A stretch of 64,000 bases of DNA from Planctomycetota bacterium (GTDB lineage Bacteria > Planctomycetota > Phycisphaerae > Tepidisphaerales > Tepidisphaeraceae). Numbering within the stretch: position 1 is the first letter of the stretch; each line of letters begins with the position of its first letter. Below, piece after piece: positions 44,024-54,136 of the stretch. The DNA is taken from NCBI GenBank assembly GCA_039182125.1, contig JBCDCH010000008.1, forward strand, positions 17,529-81,528. The letters are read 5' to 3'. Made by a program: the position numbers and the translations under genes. The notes below the pieces were generated by a model. It had not been told where the DNA came from. It searched no databases and saw only the letters and a list, made by a program, of their open reading frames with translations.

Positions 44024-45043
44024 ATGAGCATTCAAACGCGCGTTTTGGTCGCCGCCGTGGCCGTCTCGGCCGCATCTTCGTTGGCCGTGGCTCAGACCGG
44101 GCCGGAGTTGCTTCTGAACCCGTTGCCCGAGGACGTGGAGTTTGAAACGATGACCCATGCCCTGATCTTTGAAACCGGCAGCACCAGCGACGGTTTCAGC
44201 GCGGGGCTCGACATTTTCCAAAGTGAAGGCCGGCTCCGCATCCCGGGTGGCGAGGACGACATCCTCCGCCGGGCTCAAGCGCGCGTCGGTTACAACATCA
44301 CGCACCTGTATCTCGATACCGGGGACCCGCTCTTGCCGGAAGAGCTTGTTGACGTGTCGATCGGCTACGGCATGGGGTTGTTCCAGAGCGAAGACAAGAC
44401 GATCGTCGCCGGCCTGACGCTCGGCGTCGGCTACGCCGGGGCGGGGGCTTTCGATGACGGCAATGCCTGGTACGCGTTGGCCAACTTAGCGGTCGGTAAG
44501 GAGTTCACCCAAAACGGCAAGTACTTCAAGGCCGGCGACCGCTTCGGGGTCGTGATCAACTTCGACGGCAACCGCACCATCTTCCCCGACTTCCCGCTGC
44601 TCGGTTTTCAATACACACGCCCGGTCACCGAGGAGCTCGAACTTTCGGTCGGCTTCCCGTTCAGTTCGGTCACGTGGCGGCCCGACGATAACTGGGAAAT
44701 TCGCCTGAACTATTCGTTGCCGGATTCTTTCACCGGCCGCATCGACTACGGCTTCCGCGAAGGGTTCGGCATCTTCGGCGAGATCGCGGGCCAGTCCGAA
44801 GCGTTCGCCGTCGACGACCTGCCCAACGGAAACGATCGCATCCTCTTCCAGCAGTCACGCTTGGAGATGGGTTTGCGGTATCGCGTGCAGGAAACCAAGG
44901 ATTACCGGGCCAACGCCATCCTCGCGATCGGCTACGCATTCGACACCGAGTTCAACGTCGGCTTCGACGTCCGTGACGAGGACAGTCTCACCGATATCAG
45001 CGACGAGGCGTACGTCCGTGCGGCGGTCGAGCTTCGGTTCTGA
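44024..45043 (+). CDS. Secreted, probable outer-membrane beta-barrel protein
   Basis: A 339-residue protein with a signal peptide (RVLVAAVAVSAASSLAVAQ) and a mature part of alternating strands (LEMGLRYRVQ, NAILAIGYAFD, VRAAVELRF at the C-terminus). A final aromatic residue after a strand (RF) is a common sign of outer-membrane barrels. ATG at 44024 is chosen over the TTG at 43985 because it starts the signal peptide. It diverges from the CTERM gene by 140 bp and converges on the next membrane-protein gene. Function unknown. Confidence 0.7.
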   Translation: MSIQTRVLVAAVAVSAASSLAVAQTGPELLLNPLPEDVEFETMTHALIFETGSTSDGFSAGLDIFQSEGRLRIPGGEDDILRRAQARVGYNITHLYLDTGDPLLPEELVDVSIGYGMGLFQSEDKTIVAGLTLGVGYAGAGAFDDGNAWYALANLAVGKEFTQNGKYFKAGDRFGVVINFDGNRTIFPDFPLLGFQYTRPVTEELELSVGFPFSSVTWRPDDNWEIRLNYSLPDSFTGRIDYGFREGFGIFGEIAGQSEAFAVDDLPNGNDRILFQQSRLEMGLRYRVQETKDYRANAILAIGYAFDTEFNVGFDVRDEDSLTDISDEAYVRAAVELRF

Positions 45044-45057
45044 TTCGTGAAGCCAAC

Positions 45058-46677
45058 TCACGCGGTGGCCGTGTCGGCCGGTGCTGCGTCCTGCTCCTCT
45101 TCGTCGTACGTGCCGAAGATGTCGTCGATGTCTTCTTCCATGTACACGTCGTCGAGTTCGGTCGCGTCGACGTCCTTGCGCATGAGGAAGTAGATGATCG
45201 TCGAGCTGGCGAAGTAGAGGCTCATCGCGAACGCGCCCAGCAGCCCGATCGCGAGGTACACCCAGAACGCGATGAAGAACGCCGCGATGTCCTGTGGGAA
45301 CGACAGTGCGATGAAATCGATGTCGTAGCTGAGCTTGCCGAAGCTCGGTGCTTCGTCCCACACGGCCGGGATCACCTCGCGTCCGCCCTCGAGTTTGCGG
45401 AACGAGAACAGCCCGATGAAGCCGTGCGAGAGCGAGAGCGTGAGCCAGACGAACAGTCGGAACACGCTATAGACAACCGCGCCGTAAAGCAGCGACAGCA
45501 ACGTGTACCACGCCAACGTCCAGGGCCGGGCGTACAGGTAACTGAAGCTGCGGCTGATCGCGTCGAAGCTGTCGGTGCCTTCGACGGCGATGGTCGGGTA
45601 CATCAGGTTGAACCCGCCGACGAGTCCGACAACGACCAGACTCATCACCATCGCGCCGAGCAGTACGAGGATGAACCCCACGCCCACCGCGATCGGCCCG
45701 ATGGCGGGGATGTTCAGCAGCAGTCCCGCCAACGCGATCGCGAGTCCGAGTCCCGCGAGCATCAACAACGGGATCAACGGCGCGCTCACGAAGCTGAGGA
45801 ACTTGCCGGAGGAAAATTTGAGCGCCTCGCGGATCGAGATCTTCTCGTCCCGAGCGACATACACCGCCGCGATGCGGGTCAACGCGCCGCCAAAGACCGC
45901 GAGGACGGCGATCTTGAACGCGAAGAAGATCGCAAAGTACACGGGAAACCGGGTGACCGCCCAGGACGGCCCCGTACCCAGCGAGCGGCCGATCGCCGCG
46001 ACCGCACCGTCGATGTCTAGCCGAAGCAGCGATCCCACCAACTGGTTCAATGCGTCGGTCTGCCACTTGAGCGTCGTTGCGAACGGGCCTTCGCCGTTGA
46101 TTTGTTTGAGCCGGGCCCAATCCTGGCTCGTCGTTTCGTAAGCGTCCTGCACGCGGCGGTCGAACAACCGTTCGGCGTCGGCGCGACGTTCATCACTCAC
46201 GCCGTCCAGCGCACGCTCGGCGGCGGCGATGGCGTTGTCACGCCTTTCGATCGATGCGTCGCGCATCGCATCGAGCGACACGCCTTCGGGATTGCCGGCA
46301 TTGACCGATCGCTGGTAGGCCTCGTAGTGGTTGCGGATGCTCTCGCGTTTGGTTTCGAGTGCCGCTTCGAAATTGTCGCCGCCCGCGGTCTCATGGAACA
46401 GTTCGACCTCGCCGGGGACGACACGATCGGAAACGTAGTACCACGCAGCATCGAGCGCCTGGCCGAAGACGTAGAGCGTGAGAATCGCGGCCAACGCGAG
46501 GATGAGCATCGACGGCTGCGCCGCGACGCCGAAGGCGCGGAACAGGCGGGTGAACGGAAACAAGTTGGGCCAATCGATGCCGTGGACGAGGGTCTGCGGG
46601 CGGATCAGCGACGCGGGTGCGGACCCCGGTTCACCAGGTTCGGGTTGCTCGGCGGGCTCGGACGGCTGCTCAGTCAT
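45058..46677 (-). CDS. Polytopic membrane protein, unknown function
   Basis: A 539-residue protein with an acidic Pro-rich N-terminus, a helix at about 55-75, a soluble helical region (about 85-215), then about six membrane segments (about 240-275, 300-355, 385-430, 465-500) and an acidic tail (DDVYMEEDIDDIFGTYDEEEQD). No enzyme or transporter motif is recognised. It is the last gene of the chaperone run, 66 bp after yacG on the same strand. Co-transcription with chaperones is possible but not shown. Confidence 0.7.
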   Translation of the reverse strand: MTEQPSEPAEQPEPGEPGSAPASLIRPQTLVHGIDWPNLFPFTRLFRAFGVAAQPSMLILALAAILTLYVFGQALDAAWYYVSDRVVPGEVELFHETAGGDNFEAALETKRESIRNHYEAYQRSVNAGNPEGVSLDAMRDASIERRDNAIAAAERALDGVSDERRADAERLFDRRVQDAYETTSQDWARLKQINGEGPFATTLKWQTDALNQLVGSLLRLDIDGAVAAIGRSLGTGPSWAVTRFPVYFAIFFAFKIAVLAVFGGALTRIAAVYVARDEKISIREALKFSSGKFLSFVSAPLIPLLMLAGLGLAIALAGLLLNIPAIGPIAVGVGFILVLLGAMVMSLVVVGLVGGFNLMYPTIAVEGTDSFDAISRSFSYLYARPWTLAWYTLLSLLYGAVVYSVFRLFVWLTLSLSHGFIGLFSFRKLEGGREVIPAVWDEAPSFGKLSYDIDFIALSFPQDIAAFFIAFWVYLAIGLLGAFAMSLYFASSTIIYFLMRKDVDATELDDVYMEEDIDDIFGTYDEEEQDAAPADTATA

Positions 46678-46743
46678 GGGCGGGCGATGGTATTGGCCCG
46701 GCGTGTGGTGAGCAAAAGCGAACCGGTGGGGCGGCGCGACGGT

Positions 46744-46953
46744 CTAGGGCGACTTGTCATCCGGCGAGTCGACCACGCCCTCGACCTCGTCGCCGTCCCC
46801 CTCGACGGCCGGCACTTGGTACTTGCCGTCGAGCCAGCGGTTCAGATCGACGAGACGGCAACGCTTCGAGCAGAACGGCGATGTCGTGGCGTCCGGCTCG
46901 ACGGTGCCTTTGCAGATCGGGCAGGGCGGTGGCTCGGCGGCGTCACTCGGCAT
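46744..46953 (-). CDS. yacG: YacG-type zinc protein (DNA gyrase inhibitor family)
   Basis: A 69-residue zinc protein. CPIC...FCSKRCRLVDLNRWLDGKYQVP is the full family signature (two CxxC-type pairs, then a Leu/Trp motif; quoted core RCRLVDLNRWLDGKYQ). In E. coli YacG binds GyrB and inhibits gyrase. The start at 46953 overlaps the fmdB-like stop by 11 bp, so the two are coupled. An acidic tail of about 20 residues follows the zinc site. Confidence 0.9.
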   Translation of the reverse strand: MPSDAAEPPPCPICKGTVEPDATTSPFCSKRCRLVDLNRWLDGKYQVPAVEGDGDEVEGVVDSPDDKSP

Positions 46954-47275
46954 CGTTGCCGGGTTTCTTCGTCGGCTTTGGCTCGGCTGGCTTGGTTTCT
47001 GTCTTCGCCTTACTTTCCGACTTTGCCGGCTTGGCGTCGGACTTCTTCCCCGCGTCGGGTTTGTCCGCGTCGGCTGCTTTCTTGTAGCTCTCGGACCGGT
47101 AGTCGGTTTCGTAGAACCCGCCACCTTTGAAGATCACACCGGCCCCGGTGCCGATGAGCCGCTTGAGCTTGTTCTTTCCGCATGCGGGGCACTTGCGCAA
47201 GTGCGATGCGGACATCGACTGGAACTTTTCGAAGGCGTGCTCGCAGGCGTCGCAGCGGTAGTCGTAGGTGGGCAT
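46943..47275 (-). CDS. FmdB-family zinc ribbon protein
   Basis: A 110-residue protein starting MPTYDYRCDACEHAFEKFQS, with a zinc ribbon (CDAC...CPAC, about 8-36) and KLKRLIGTGAGVIFKGGGFY, the usual signature of FmdB-type regulatory proteins. The C-terminal half is a Lys/Ala/Glu/Pro-rich tail. Function in the family is poorly known. It starts 8 bp after grpE and overlaps yacG, within the chaperone run. Confidence 0.88.
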   Translation of the reverse strand: MPTYDYRCDACEHAFEKFQSMSASHLRKCPACGKNKLKRLIGTGAGVIFKGGGFYETDYRSESYKKAADADKPDAGKKSDAKPAKSESKAKTETKPAEPKPTKKPGNDAE

Positions 47276-47283
47276 GGCAGTTC

Positions 47284-47853
47284 TCAACTCACGGAAGACA
47301 CGGCGACCTGGGCCGGCCGGATGGTGCGACCGGCGTGGCGGTAGCCGGCTTGAAGTAATTGTGTCACCGTCGGCTCGTCGTACTCGTCGGTCGGCTGTTG
47401 CATGAGCGCCTCGTGCTCGTTGTGATCGAACGGGGTGCCCGGTTCGGGGGCGATGCGTTCGACCTGCTGTTTGCCGAGCGTTTGGAGGAAGCTGTCGAGC
47501 GTCGCCTGAACGCCGCCGAGGACTTGGGAGGCCGGGGCATCAGGGTCGACTTGCAGGGCGCGCTCGAGGTTGTCGATGACCGGGAGCAGTTCCTTCACGA
47601 ACGCTCCCACGGCGATGCCGAGCCGCTGTGCGTTGTCACGCTCCATGCGGCGGTTGGCGTTCTGGAAGTCGGCTTGAACACGGGCGAACTTCTCCCGGAA
47701 CGCGGCGAGCTCCGCCTGGAGTCGTTCGATTTCCGCCGCGGGATCGGCCTCGGCGTCGGTCATCGGTATGTCGACGTCTTCCGGCTGTTGCTCATCGTCC
47801 TCGATGAAGTCCTGCTCGGTGGGTTCTTCGTACTGTTCTTCTTGGCCGTTCAT
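47284..47853 (-). CDS. grpE: Nucleotide exchange factor GrpE
   Basis: A 189-residue co-chaperone that releases ADP from DnaK. An acidic N-terminus (about 1-38) and a long coiled coil (IERLQAELAAFREKFARVQADFQN, about 42-70; core LAAFREKFARVQADFQN) are followed by LLPVIDNLERAL and the beta-wing end (EPGTPFDHNEHEALMQ to LQAGYRHAGRTIRPAQV). dnaJ is 18 bp upstream in the same direction; no dnaK is in the window. Confidence 0.93.
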   Translation of the reverse strand: MNGQEEQYEEPTEQDFIEDDEQQPEDVDIPMTDAEADPAAEIERLQAELAAFREKFARVQADFQNANRRMERDNAQRLGIAVGAFVKELLPVIDNLERALQVDPDAPASQVLGGVQATLDSFLQTLGKQQVERIAPEPGTPFDHNEHEALMQQPTDEYDEPTVTQLLQAGYRHAGRTIRPAQVAVSSVS

Positions 47854-47871
47854 GGCGGGAGGTTGGGGTGT

Positions 47872-49020
47872 TTAGTCGAACAGGTCGCGGAGCTTGTCCA
47901 TGAAGCCCTTGCGTTGCGGGAGGATGTCGTGGTCCTCGGTGTTGGCGAACTCCATTAGGAGATCGCGCTGCTTTTCGGAGAGCTTCTTGGGGATCTCGAT
48001 CATGGTCTGCACGAGCTGGTCGCCGCGCTTGTAACTGCGGAGGTCGGGCAGGCCCTTGCCTTTGAGCTTGAAGACCTGGCCGTGTTGGGTGCCGGCGGGG
48101 ATGGTGAGTTGTTCCTTGCCGTCGAGCGTCGGAACGTCAAGGGCCGCGCCGAGCGAGGCTTGCGTGAAACTGATCGGAATCTGGCAGACGATGTCGTCGT
48201 GCTGGCGGCTGAACATCGGATGGTCGGCGACCTCGATGTAGCAGTGCAAATCACCGGGCGGCGCGCCGTTTTCGCCGGGTTCGCCTTCGCCGGCGATGCG
48301 GACGGCTTGGCCCTCGTGAACGCCGGCGGGAATCTTCACGGTGACTTTGCGTTTGATGTCGACCTTGCCCTCGCCACGGCACTTGTCGCAGCGGTCGGAG
48401 GGGTCGACGATCTTGCCGCGGCCCTTGCAGTTGGGGCAGGTGCTGACCATGCGGAACATGCCGCCAAAGCCCTGCTGCGCGACGCGTCCCTGGCCGCCGC
48501 AGGCGACGCAGGGTTTCTGTTCGACGCCCGGTTTCATGCCGTCGCCGTCGCAGTTGTCACAGATCTCCTGGCGCTCGAACTCGATGGTTTTTTCGGTGCC
48601 TTCGGCGACTTCGTTGAGCGTGAGTTTGACCTGGGTTTCCAAGTCGTATCCGCGCCGGCCGCGACGGGAGCGTCCGCCGGTTCCGCCCATGTTGACGTGA
48701 AAGCCGCCACGCCCGCCGCCGCCGAACATCTCCTCGAAGATCGAGAAGATGTCGGTCGCGTTCATGTGCGAGTAGTCGTGGGTCGCGCCGGCGACGCCCT
48801 GGTGGCCGAACTGGTCGTAGCGCTGCCGCTTGGTCGCGTCGGAGAGGACTTCGTACGCCTCGGCGGCTTCCTTGAACTTTGCCTCGGCGCCGGCGTCACC
48901 CTCGTTGCGGTCTGGGTGGTACTTCATCGCCAGCTTGCGGTACGCCTTCTTGATGTCCGACTCGGAGGCGGACTTGGCGACGCCAAGGATTTCGTAGTAG
49001 TCGCGCTTGGTCGCTGGCAT
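47872..49020 (-). CDS. dnaJ: Chaperone DnaJ, type I
   Basis: A 382-residue Hsp40. It has the J domain ([20 protein letters not shown], with HPD near 36), a Gly-rich segment ([14 protein letters not shown]), four CxxCxGxG zinc repeats (about 155-220), and the substrate-binding C-terminal domains. All parts of a type I DnaJ are present, so it can bind substrate and stimulate DnaK. It lies between fkbM and grpE with 18-22 bp gaps. Confidence 0.95.
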   Translation of the reverse strand: MPATKRDYYEILGVAKSASESDIKKAYRKLAMKYHPDRNEGDAGAEAKFKEAAEAYEVLSDATKRQRYDQFGHQGVAGATHDYSHMNATDIFSIFEEMFGGGGRGGFHVNMGGTGGRSRRGRRGYDLETQVKLTLNEVAEGTEKTIEFERQEICDNCDGDGMKPGVEQKPCVACGGQGRVAQQGFGGMFRMVSTCPNCKGRGKIVDPSDRCDKCRGEGKVDIKRKVTVKIPAGVHEGQAVRIAGEGEPGENGAPPGDLHCYIEVADHPMFSRQHDDIVCQIPISFTQASLGAALDVPTLDGKEQLTIPAGTQHGQVFKLKGKGLPDLRSYKRGDQLVQTMIEIPKKLSEKQRDLLMEFANTEDHDILPQRKGFMDKLRDLFD

Positions 49021-49041
49021 GGAATGACACTCTTGGGCGTG

Positions 49042-49779
49042 CTAACGGCTGTCGGCGGGTTTCGGATTGGTCAGTCGGTCGGTCCGCACCGCAACGGTAT
49101 CCATCCCGACGCGGGCGAGGTGGTATCCCGCATCGGCGAGCAGTTCGATTGCCGATTCGGCGTCCTCAAACGCTAAGTTTCGGTGCTCGTAGAAAATTAC
49201 GCTCGGTCGGTCTGCTTCGAAATCGATCATCTTGAGAATCTCGAAGTCGAACCCCTCGGCATCGATCGAGAGGATGTCGAGTTGCTCGATCCCGTACTTT
49301 TGTTTGAGGTCTGCAAACGTGAGTGCGAGCACCTCGATCGTCGCGATCCGGTTTTCGTCGCCCACGTGTCGAACGACATGATCTCGTGACAAGGACGCGA
49401 CGCCTTCGAGCATCGAGGAGCCATCGTCCAGCCCCGACACGTGATACAGCTTGGCCACGCCGGATGCCGCGGCGATCACGCTACGTTCCACATGGATGTT
49501 CGCGTTGTCAGCGTAGGTGGCGTCGAGACGGTCCGCCGCCCAAGGCTGCGGCTCGACGAGAATGCTCTTCCAACCAGGGCGGATCAAGGGAACGAACGGG
49601 TCGTAGCCGGCACAATCGTTGGCACCGATTTGGATGCACGTCACGCCCGCGTCCTGATCGAACAGGCTCGTCACAGCAAGCTCGAGCACGTTCAGCAAGT
49701 GCTTCGACGGCACGTCCGGGCCCTTGTGAGACCCGAGGCCGTGTCGTCGAAGCACTCCCTTGGCGATGGACTTGAGCAT
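49042..49779 (-). CDS. FkbM-family SAM methyltransferase
   Basis: A 245-residue methyltransferase: CIQIGANDCAGYDPFVP (SAM-binding loop, about 48-64), VEPQPWAADRL, and LDILSIDAEGFDFEILK (about 170-186), the FkbM signature. FkbM enzymes methylate sugar or polyketide hydroxyls and are common in surface glycan pathways. GAGGT precedes the ATG. Its place between groEL1 and dnaJ, 22 bp from each, is unexpected because its function is not chaperone-related. Confidence 0.87.
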   Translation of the reverse strand: MLKSIAKGVLRRHGLGSHKGPDVPSKHLLNVLELAVTSLFDQDAGVTCIQIGANDCAGYDPFVPLIRPGWKSILVEPQPWAADRLDATYADNANIHVERSVIAAASGVAKLYHVSGLDDGSSMLEGVASLSRDHVVRHVGDENRIATIEVLALTFADLKQKYGIEQLDILSIDAEGFDFEILKMIDFEADRPSVIFYEHRNLAFEDAESAIELLADAGYHLARVGMDTVAVRTDRLTNPKPADSR

Positions 49780-49801
49780 TCAGCACCTCGTCAGGGCGGC
49801 G

Positions 49802-51430
49802 TTACGCAACCGCACCGGCGACGGGCGTGGACTTGTCGTCCTTTTCCTTGAGCTCGGTGATAAGCACGTCGGTAGTCAGGGCCAGGCCGGCGACGCTGGC
49901 GGCGTTTTGCAGGGCGGTCTTGACGACCTTGGCCGGGTCGATCACGCCGGATTTGTACAAGTCCTCGAACGTGTCGGTGCGGGCGTTGTAGCCGAAGGAC
50001 ACGGGGCTGGCCTTGTCGAGGATCTTGGACACGATGACCTCGCCGTCCTCGCCGGCGTTGTCGGCGATCTGGGCGGCGGGGGCCTTCATGGCGTCGGCGA
50101 CGATGTCGAAGCCGAGCTTCTCGTCACCCTTGCCCGACTTCTTCGCCGCGACCACGGCGGAGATCGCGCGGAGCAAGGCCACGCCGCCGCCGGGTACGAT
50201 GCCTTCCTCGGCGGCCGCGCGGGTCGCGTGGAGGGCGTCGTCGATGAGGTCCTTGCGTTCCTTCATCTCGGTCTCGGTCGCGGCGCCGGCCTTCACGACG
50301 GCAACGCCGCCGGTGAGTTTGGCCAGACGCTCCTGCAGCTTCTCGCGGTCGTAGTCGGAGGTGGTCGTCTCGATCTGACGGCGAATCTGCTCGACGCGGC
50401 TGTTGATGTCCTTTTTCTTGCCGGCACCTTCGACGACGAGGGTTTCGCCCTTGCCGATGACGACGCGCTTGGCGGTGCCAAGCTGGTCGAGCTCGACGGC
50501 TTCGAGAGAGACGCCGAGGTCTTCGGAGAGGAACGTGCCACCGGTGACGGCGGCCAAGTCGCCGAGCATGGCTTTGCGACGATCACCGAAGCCGGGGGCT
50601 TTGACGGCGGCGACGTTGAGGATGCCGCGCATCTTATTGACGACCAGCGCGGCGAGCGCTTCGGCCTCGACGTCCTCGGCGATGATGAGCATCGGCCGGC
50701 TGCCGCCGACGACCTTGTTCAACAACGGCAATAGATCGTTGAGGTTGCTGATCTTCTTCTCGTGAAGAAGGATGTACGGGTTCTCAAGCTCACATTCGAG
50801 CGTGTTCGGGTTGGTGATGAACCACGGCGAGAGGTAGCCTTTGTCGAAGGCCATGCCCTCGGTGTACTCGAGCGTTGACTCCAGGCCCTTGCCCTCGTCG
50901 ACGGTGATGACGCCTTCCTTGCCGACCTTTTCCATCGCTTCGGCGAGTAGGGCACCGATGGCCTCGTCGCCATTGGCGCTGATGGTGGCGACCTTCTGGT
51001 AGTCGTCCTTGCCCTTGACCTTCTTGCTCATCTCGTCGATGGCGGCGGTGGCGGCCTCGGTGGCCTTCATGATGCCACGCTGGACCTGCACGGCGTTGAC
51101 GCCGGCGGTGAGGTGCTTGACGCCTTCGGAGAAGATCGCCTCGGCGAGGACGGTCGCCGTGGTGGTGCCGTCGCCGGCTTTGTCACCGGTCTTGCTCGCG
51201 ACGGTGTTGATGAGCTTGGCGCCCATGTTCTCGAAGGGGTCTTCGAGTTCGATTTCCTTGGAGACGGTGACGCCGTCCTTGGTGATGCGGGGGCCGCCGA
51301 AGGATTTCTGGAGCACGACGTTGCGGCCCTTGGGCCCGAGCGTGGCTTTGACCGCCTTGGCGAGCGTCGACAATCCCTTGGCCACCGCGGCTCGGGCGTC
51401 GGTGTCGAATTTCATTTGCTTGGATGACAT
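49802..51430 (-). CDS. groEL1: Chaperonin GroEL, first copy
   Basis: A 542-residue 60-kDa chaperonin. [18 protein letters not shown], the nucleotide motif [11 protein letters not shown] and the signature [16 protein letters not shown] segment (here [16 protein letters not shown]) are intact. The C-terminus ([15 protein letters not shown]) lacks the Gly-Gly-Met repeat of classical GroEL. It follows groES but is separated by a 106-bp gap filled by an inverted repeat. The other copy (52281-53915) starts the same run. Confidence 0.95.
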   Translation of the reverse strand: MSSKQMKFDTDARAAVAKGLSTLAKAVKATLGPKGRNVVLQKSFGGPRITKDGVTVSKEIELEDPFENMGAKLINTVASKTGDKAGDGTTTATVLAEAIFSEGVKHLTAGVNAVQVQRGIMKATEAATAAIDEMSKKVKGKDDYQKVATISANGDEAIGALLAEAMEKVGKEGVITVDEGKGLESTLEYTEGMAFDKGYLSPWFITNPNTLECELENPYILLHEKKISNLNDLLPLLNKVVGGSRPMLIIAEDVEAEALAALVVNKMRGILNVAAVKAPGFGDRRKAMLGDLAAVTGGTFLSEDLGVSLEAVELDQLGTAKRVVIGKGETLVVEGAGKKKDINSRVEQIRRQIETTTSDYDREKLQERLAKLTGGVAVVKAGAATETEMKERKDLIDDALHATRAAAEEGIVPGGGVALLRAISAVVAAKKSGKGDEKLGFDIVADAMKAPAAQIADNAGEDGEVIVSKILDKASPVSFGYNARTDTFEDLYKSGVIDPAKVVKTALQNAASVAGLALTTDVLITELKEKDDKSTPVAGAVA

Positions 51431-51432
51431 GG

Positions 51433-51541
51433 TGGGGAAGTTTGAAGTGTGAATGCGGAAGGGTGAAGTGGGGGAAGCTGGCTGAGCGTCGAAGTGCGTT
51501 CTGCAACTTCAAACTTCAGCCTTCACACTTCCCACTTACTC
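51433..51541. repeat. Purine-rich inverted repeat between groES and groEL1
   Basis: The left arm reads GAAGTTTGAAGTGTGAATG and GAAGGGTGAAGTGGGG; the right arm is roughly its complement (CAACTTCAAACTTCAGCC, TTCACACTTCCCACTTA). Units of 7-9 bp such as GTGAAG and GTTTGAA recur in each arm. The design matches the repeat at 34242-34342. It reaches the groES stop and could form a long hairpin in the mRNA. Confidence 0.8.
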
Positions 51542-51829
51542 GAGTACACCGAGGATGTCGGACTCGCGGAGGATGACGAGCTTGTCGCCGTCGACCTCGA
51601 TCTCGGTGCCGGCGTACTTGCCGTAGTAGACGGTCTCGCCTTTCTTGACGCCGGGGGCGTGGCGCTTGCCGTCGTCGGACTGCTTGCCGGGGCCGACGGC
51701 GAGGACTTTGCCCTTGGTCGGCTTCTCCTTGGCAGCCTCGGGCAGGACGATGCCGGAGGCGGTGGTCTCTTCAGCATCGTCACGCTTGACGACGACGCGG
51801 TCATTCAGGGGGTTGAGTTTGGTGGGCAT
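51536..51829 (-). CDS. groES: Co-chaperonin GroES
   Basis: A 97-residue heptameric lid of the chaperonin. LNPLNDRVVVKRDDAEE, the mobile-loop segment TTASGIVLPEAAKEKPTKGK and YYGKYAGTEIEVDGDKLVIL are all in place. It starts 8 bp after hicA and is followed by groEL1 after an inverted repeat. Only one groES serves two groEL genes in this window. Confidence 0.95.
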   Translation of the reverse strand: MPTKLNPLNDRVVVKRDDAEETTASGIVLPEAAKEKPTKGKVLAVGPGKQSDDGKRHAPGVKKGETVYYGKYAGTEIEVDGDKLVILRESDILGVLE

Positions 51830-51837
51830 TTGGTTTC

Positions 51838-52065
51838 TCAGTCTTGGCTGCCGGCGACGAACTGTGCGACCGTCAGGCCAGCGGATCGGATTAGTTTGCG
51901 GAGGGTGCCTTTGGCTACTTCACGGTGATCTGGGATGGAAAGCGTTGCGATCTCGCCGGGTTTGATCATGACGATGTGACTGCCGCGTTGTCGGGCGACC
52001 GACCAGCCGAACGACTCGAATCGAGCAACAACTTCTCGGCCGCTCATCACGGGCAGAGCTGGCAT
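51838..52065 (-). CDS. hicA: HicA-type toxin (mRNA interferase, YcfA family)
   Basis: A 75-residue double-stranded-RNA-binding-fold protein. VARQRGSHIVMIKPG holds the active-site His in the usual GSH motif, followed by TLSIPDHREVAKGTLRKLIR and a short tail. Such toxins cleave mRNA when their antitoxin is lost. The ATG overlaps the hicB stop by 1 bp (TGATG), and groES starts 8 bp after its stop. Confidence 0.87.
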   Translation of the reverse strand: MPALPVMSGREVVARFESFGWSVARQRGSHIVMIKPGEIATLSIPDHREVAKGTLRKLIRSAGLTVAQFVAGSQD

Positions 52066-52271
52066 CAGACGGTGACCTCGACGTCAGCGGTCTCAACAGT
52101 CAGGGGTAGGCCCTGTTCTTGGCGAACCTCAAGGCACACCGCGATCGCCTCGCGAATGTTCGCTATGGCCTCGTCGCGTGTCGCCCCTTGGCTGACACAG
52201 CCAGGAATCGATGGGCACTCGGCAACCCAAGCGCCATCCTCGTCGCGATCGATAGTGATGCGAAACGTCAT
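52065..52271 (-). CDS. hicB: HicB-type antitoxin, short form
   Basis: A 68-residue RNase H-like-fold antitoxin: RITIDRDEDGAWVAECPSIP, GCVSQGATRDEAIANIREAI. It neutralises HicA. The DNA-binding domain present in longer HicB proteins is missing, so it is unlikely to repress its own operon. Order is antitoxin first, then toxin. It begins 9 bp after the groEL2 stop and so appears to be read from the groEL2 promoter. Confidence 0.87.
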   Translation of the reverse strand: MTFRITIDRDEDGAWVAECPSIPGCVSQGATRDEAIANIREAIAVCLEVRQEQGLPLTVETADVEVTV

Positions 52272-52280
52272 CGAGGCTCC

Positions 52281-53915
<1,635 letters not shown>

Positions 53916-53981
53916 GGGTCTTTGGAACTCCGAGAAAACGGGGTTGGGATACGGGAAAGTCGTGGTAAGCCAAAGCAATTA

Positions 53982-53999
53982 CAACCGGCATGCCAGTTG
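53982..53999. promoter_or_regulatory. Near-perfect 18-bp inverted repeat upstream of groEL2
   Basis: CAACCGGCATGCCAGTTG matches its own complement at 16 of 18 positions. It lies 67 bp upstream of the groEL2 start. No CIRCE element (TTAGCACTC-N9-GAGTGCTAA) is present nearby. It is a candidate operator for the chaperone run. Confidence 0.55.
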
Positions 54000-54071
54000 G
54001 AAATCGTTGTTTTGGGGCCGTGACGGTGGTTTCGTGAGTCGAACTGCCGCACTTGTGGCGGTCATGGCGCG

Positions 54072-54109
54072 ACAAACCGCCGATCTGGCAGAAGGCCAGA
54101 TCGGCGGTT
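54072..54109 (-). terminator. Terminator of the metalloprotease gene
   Basis: AACCGCCGATCTGGC (54075-54089) pairs perfectly over 15 bp with GCCAGATCGGCGGTT (54095-54109), with a 5-nt loop. On the minus strand it is followed by TTTGTC. It lies 28 bp after the metalloprotease stop and insulates the groEL2 promoter region. Confidence 0.8.
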
Positions 54110-54136
54110 GTCAGGAGCAGCGGATGAGCAATGGGA

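Noticed and set aside
49021..49045. CIRCE-like halves upstream of dnaJ (CACTC and GTGCTAA)
   Set aside because: The left half is incomplete and the spacing is 6 rather than 9, so it does not form the known inverted repeat.
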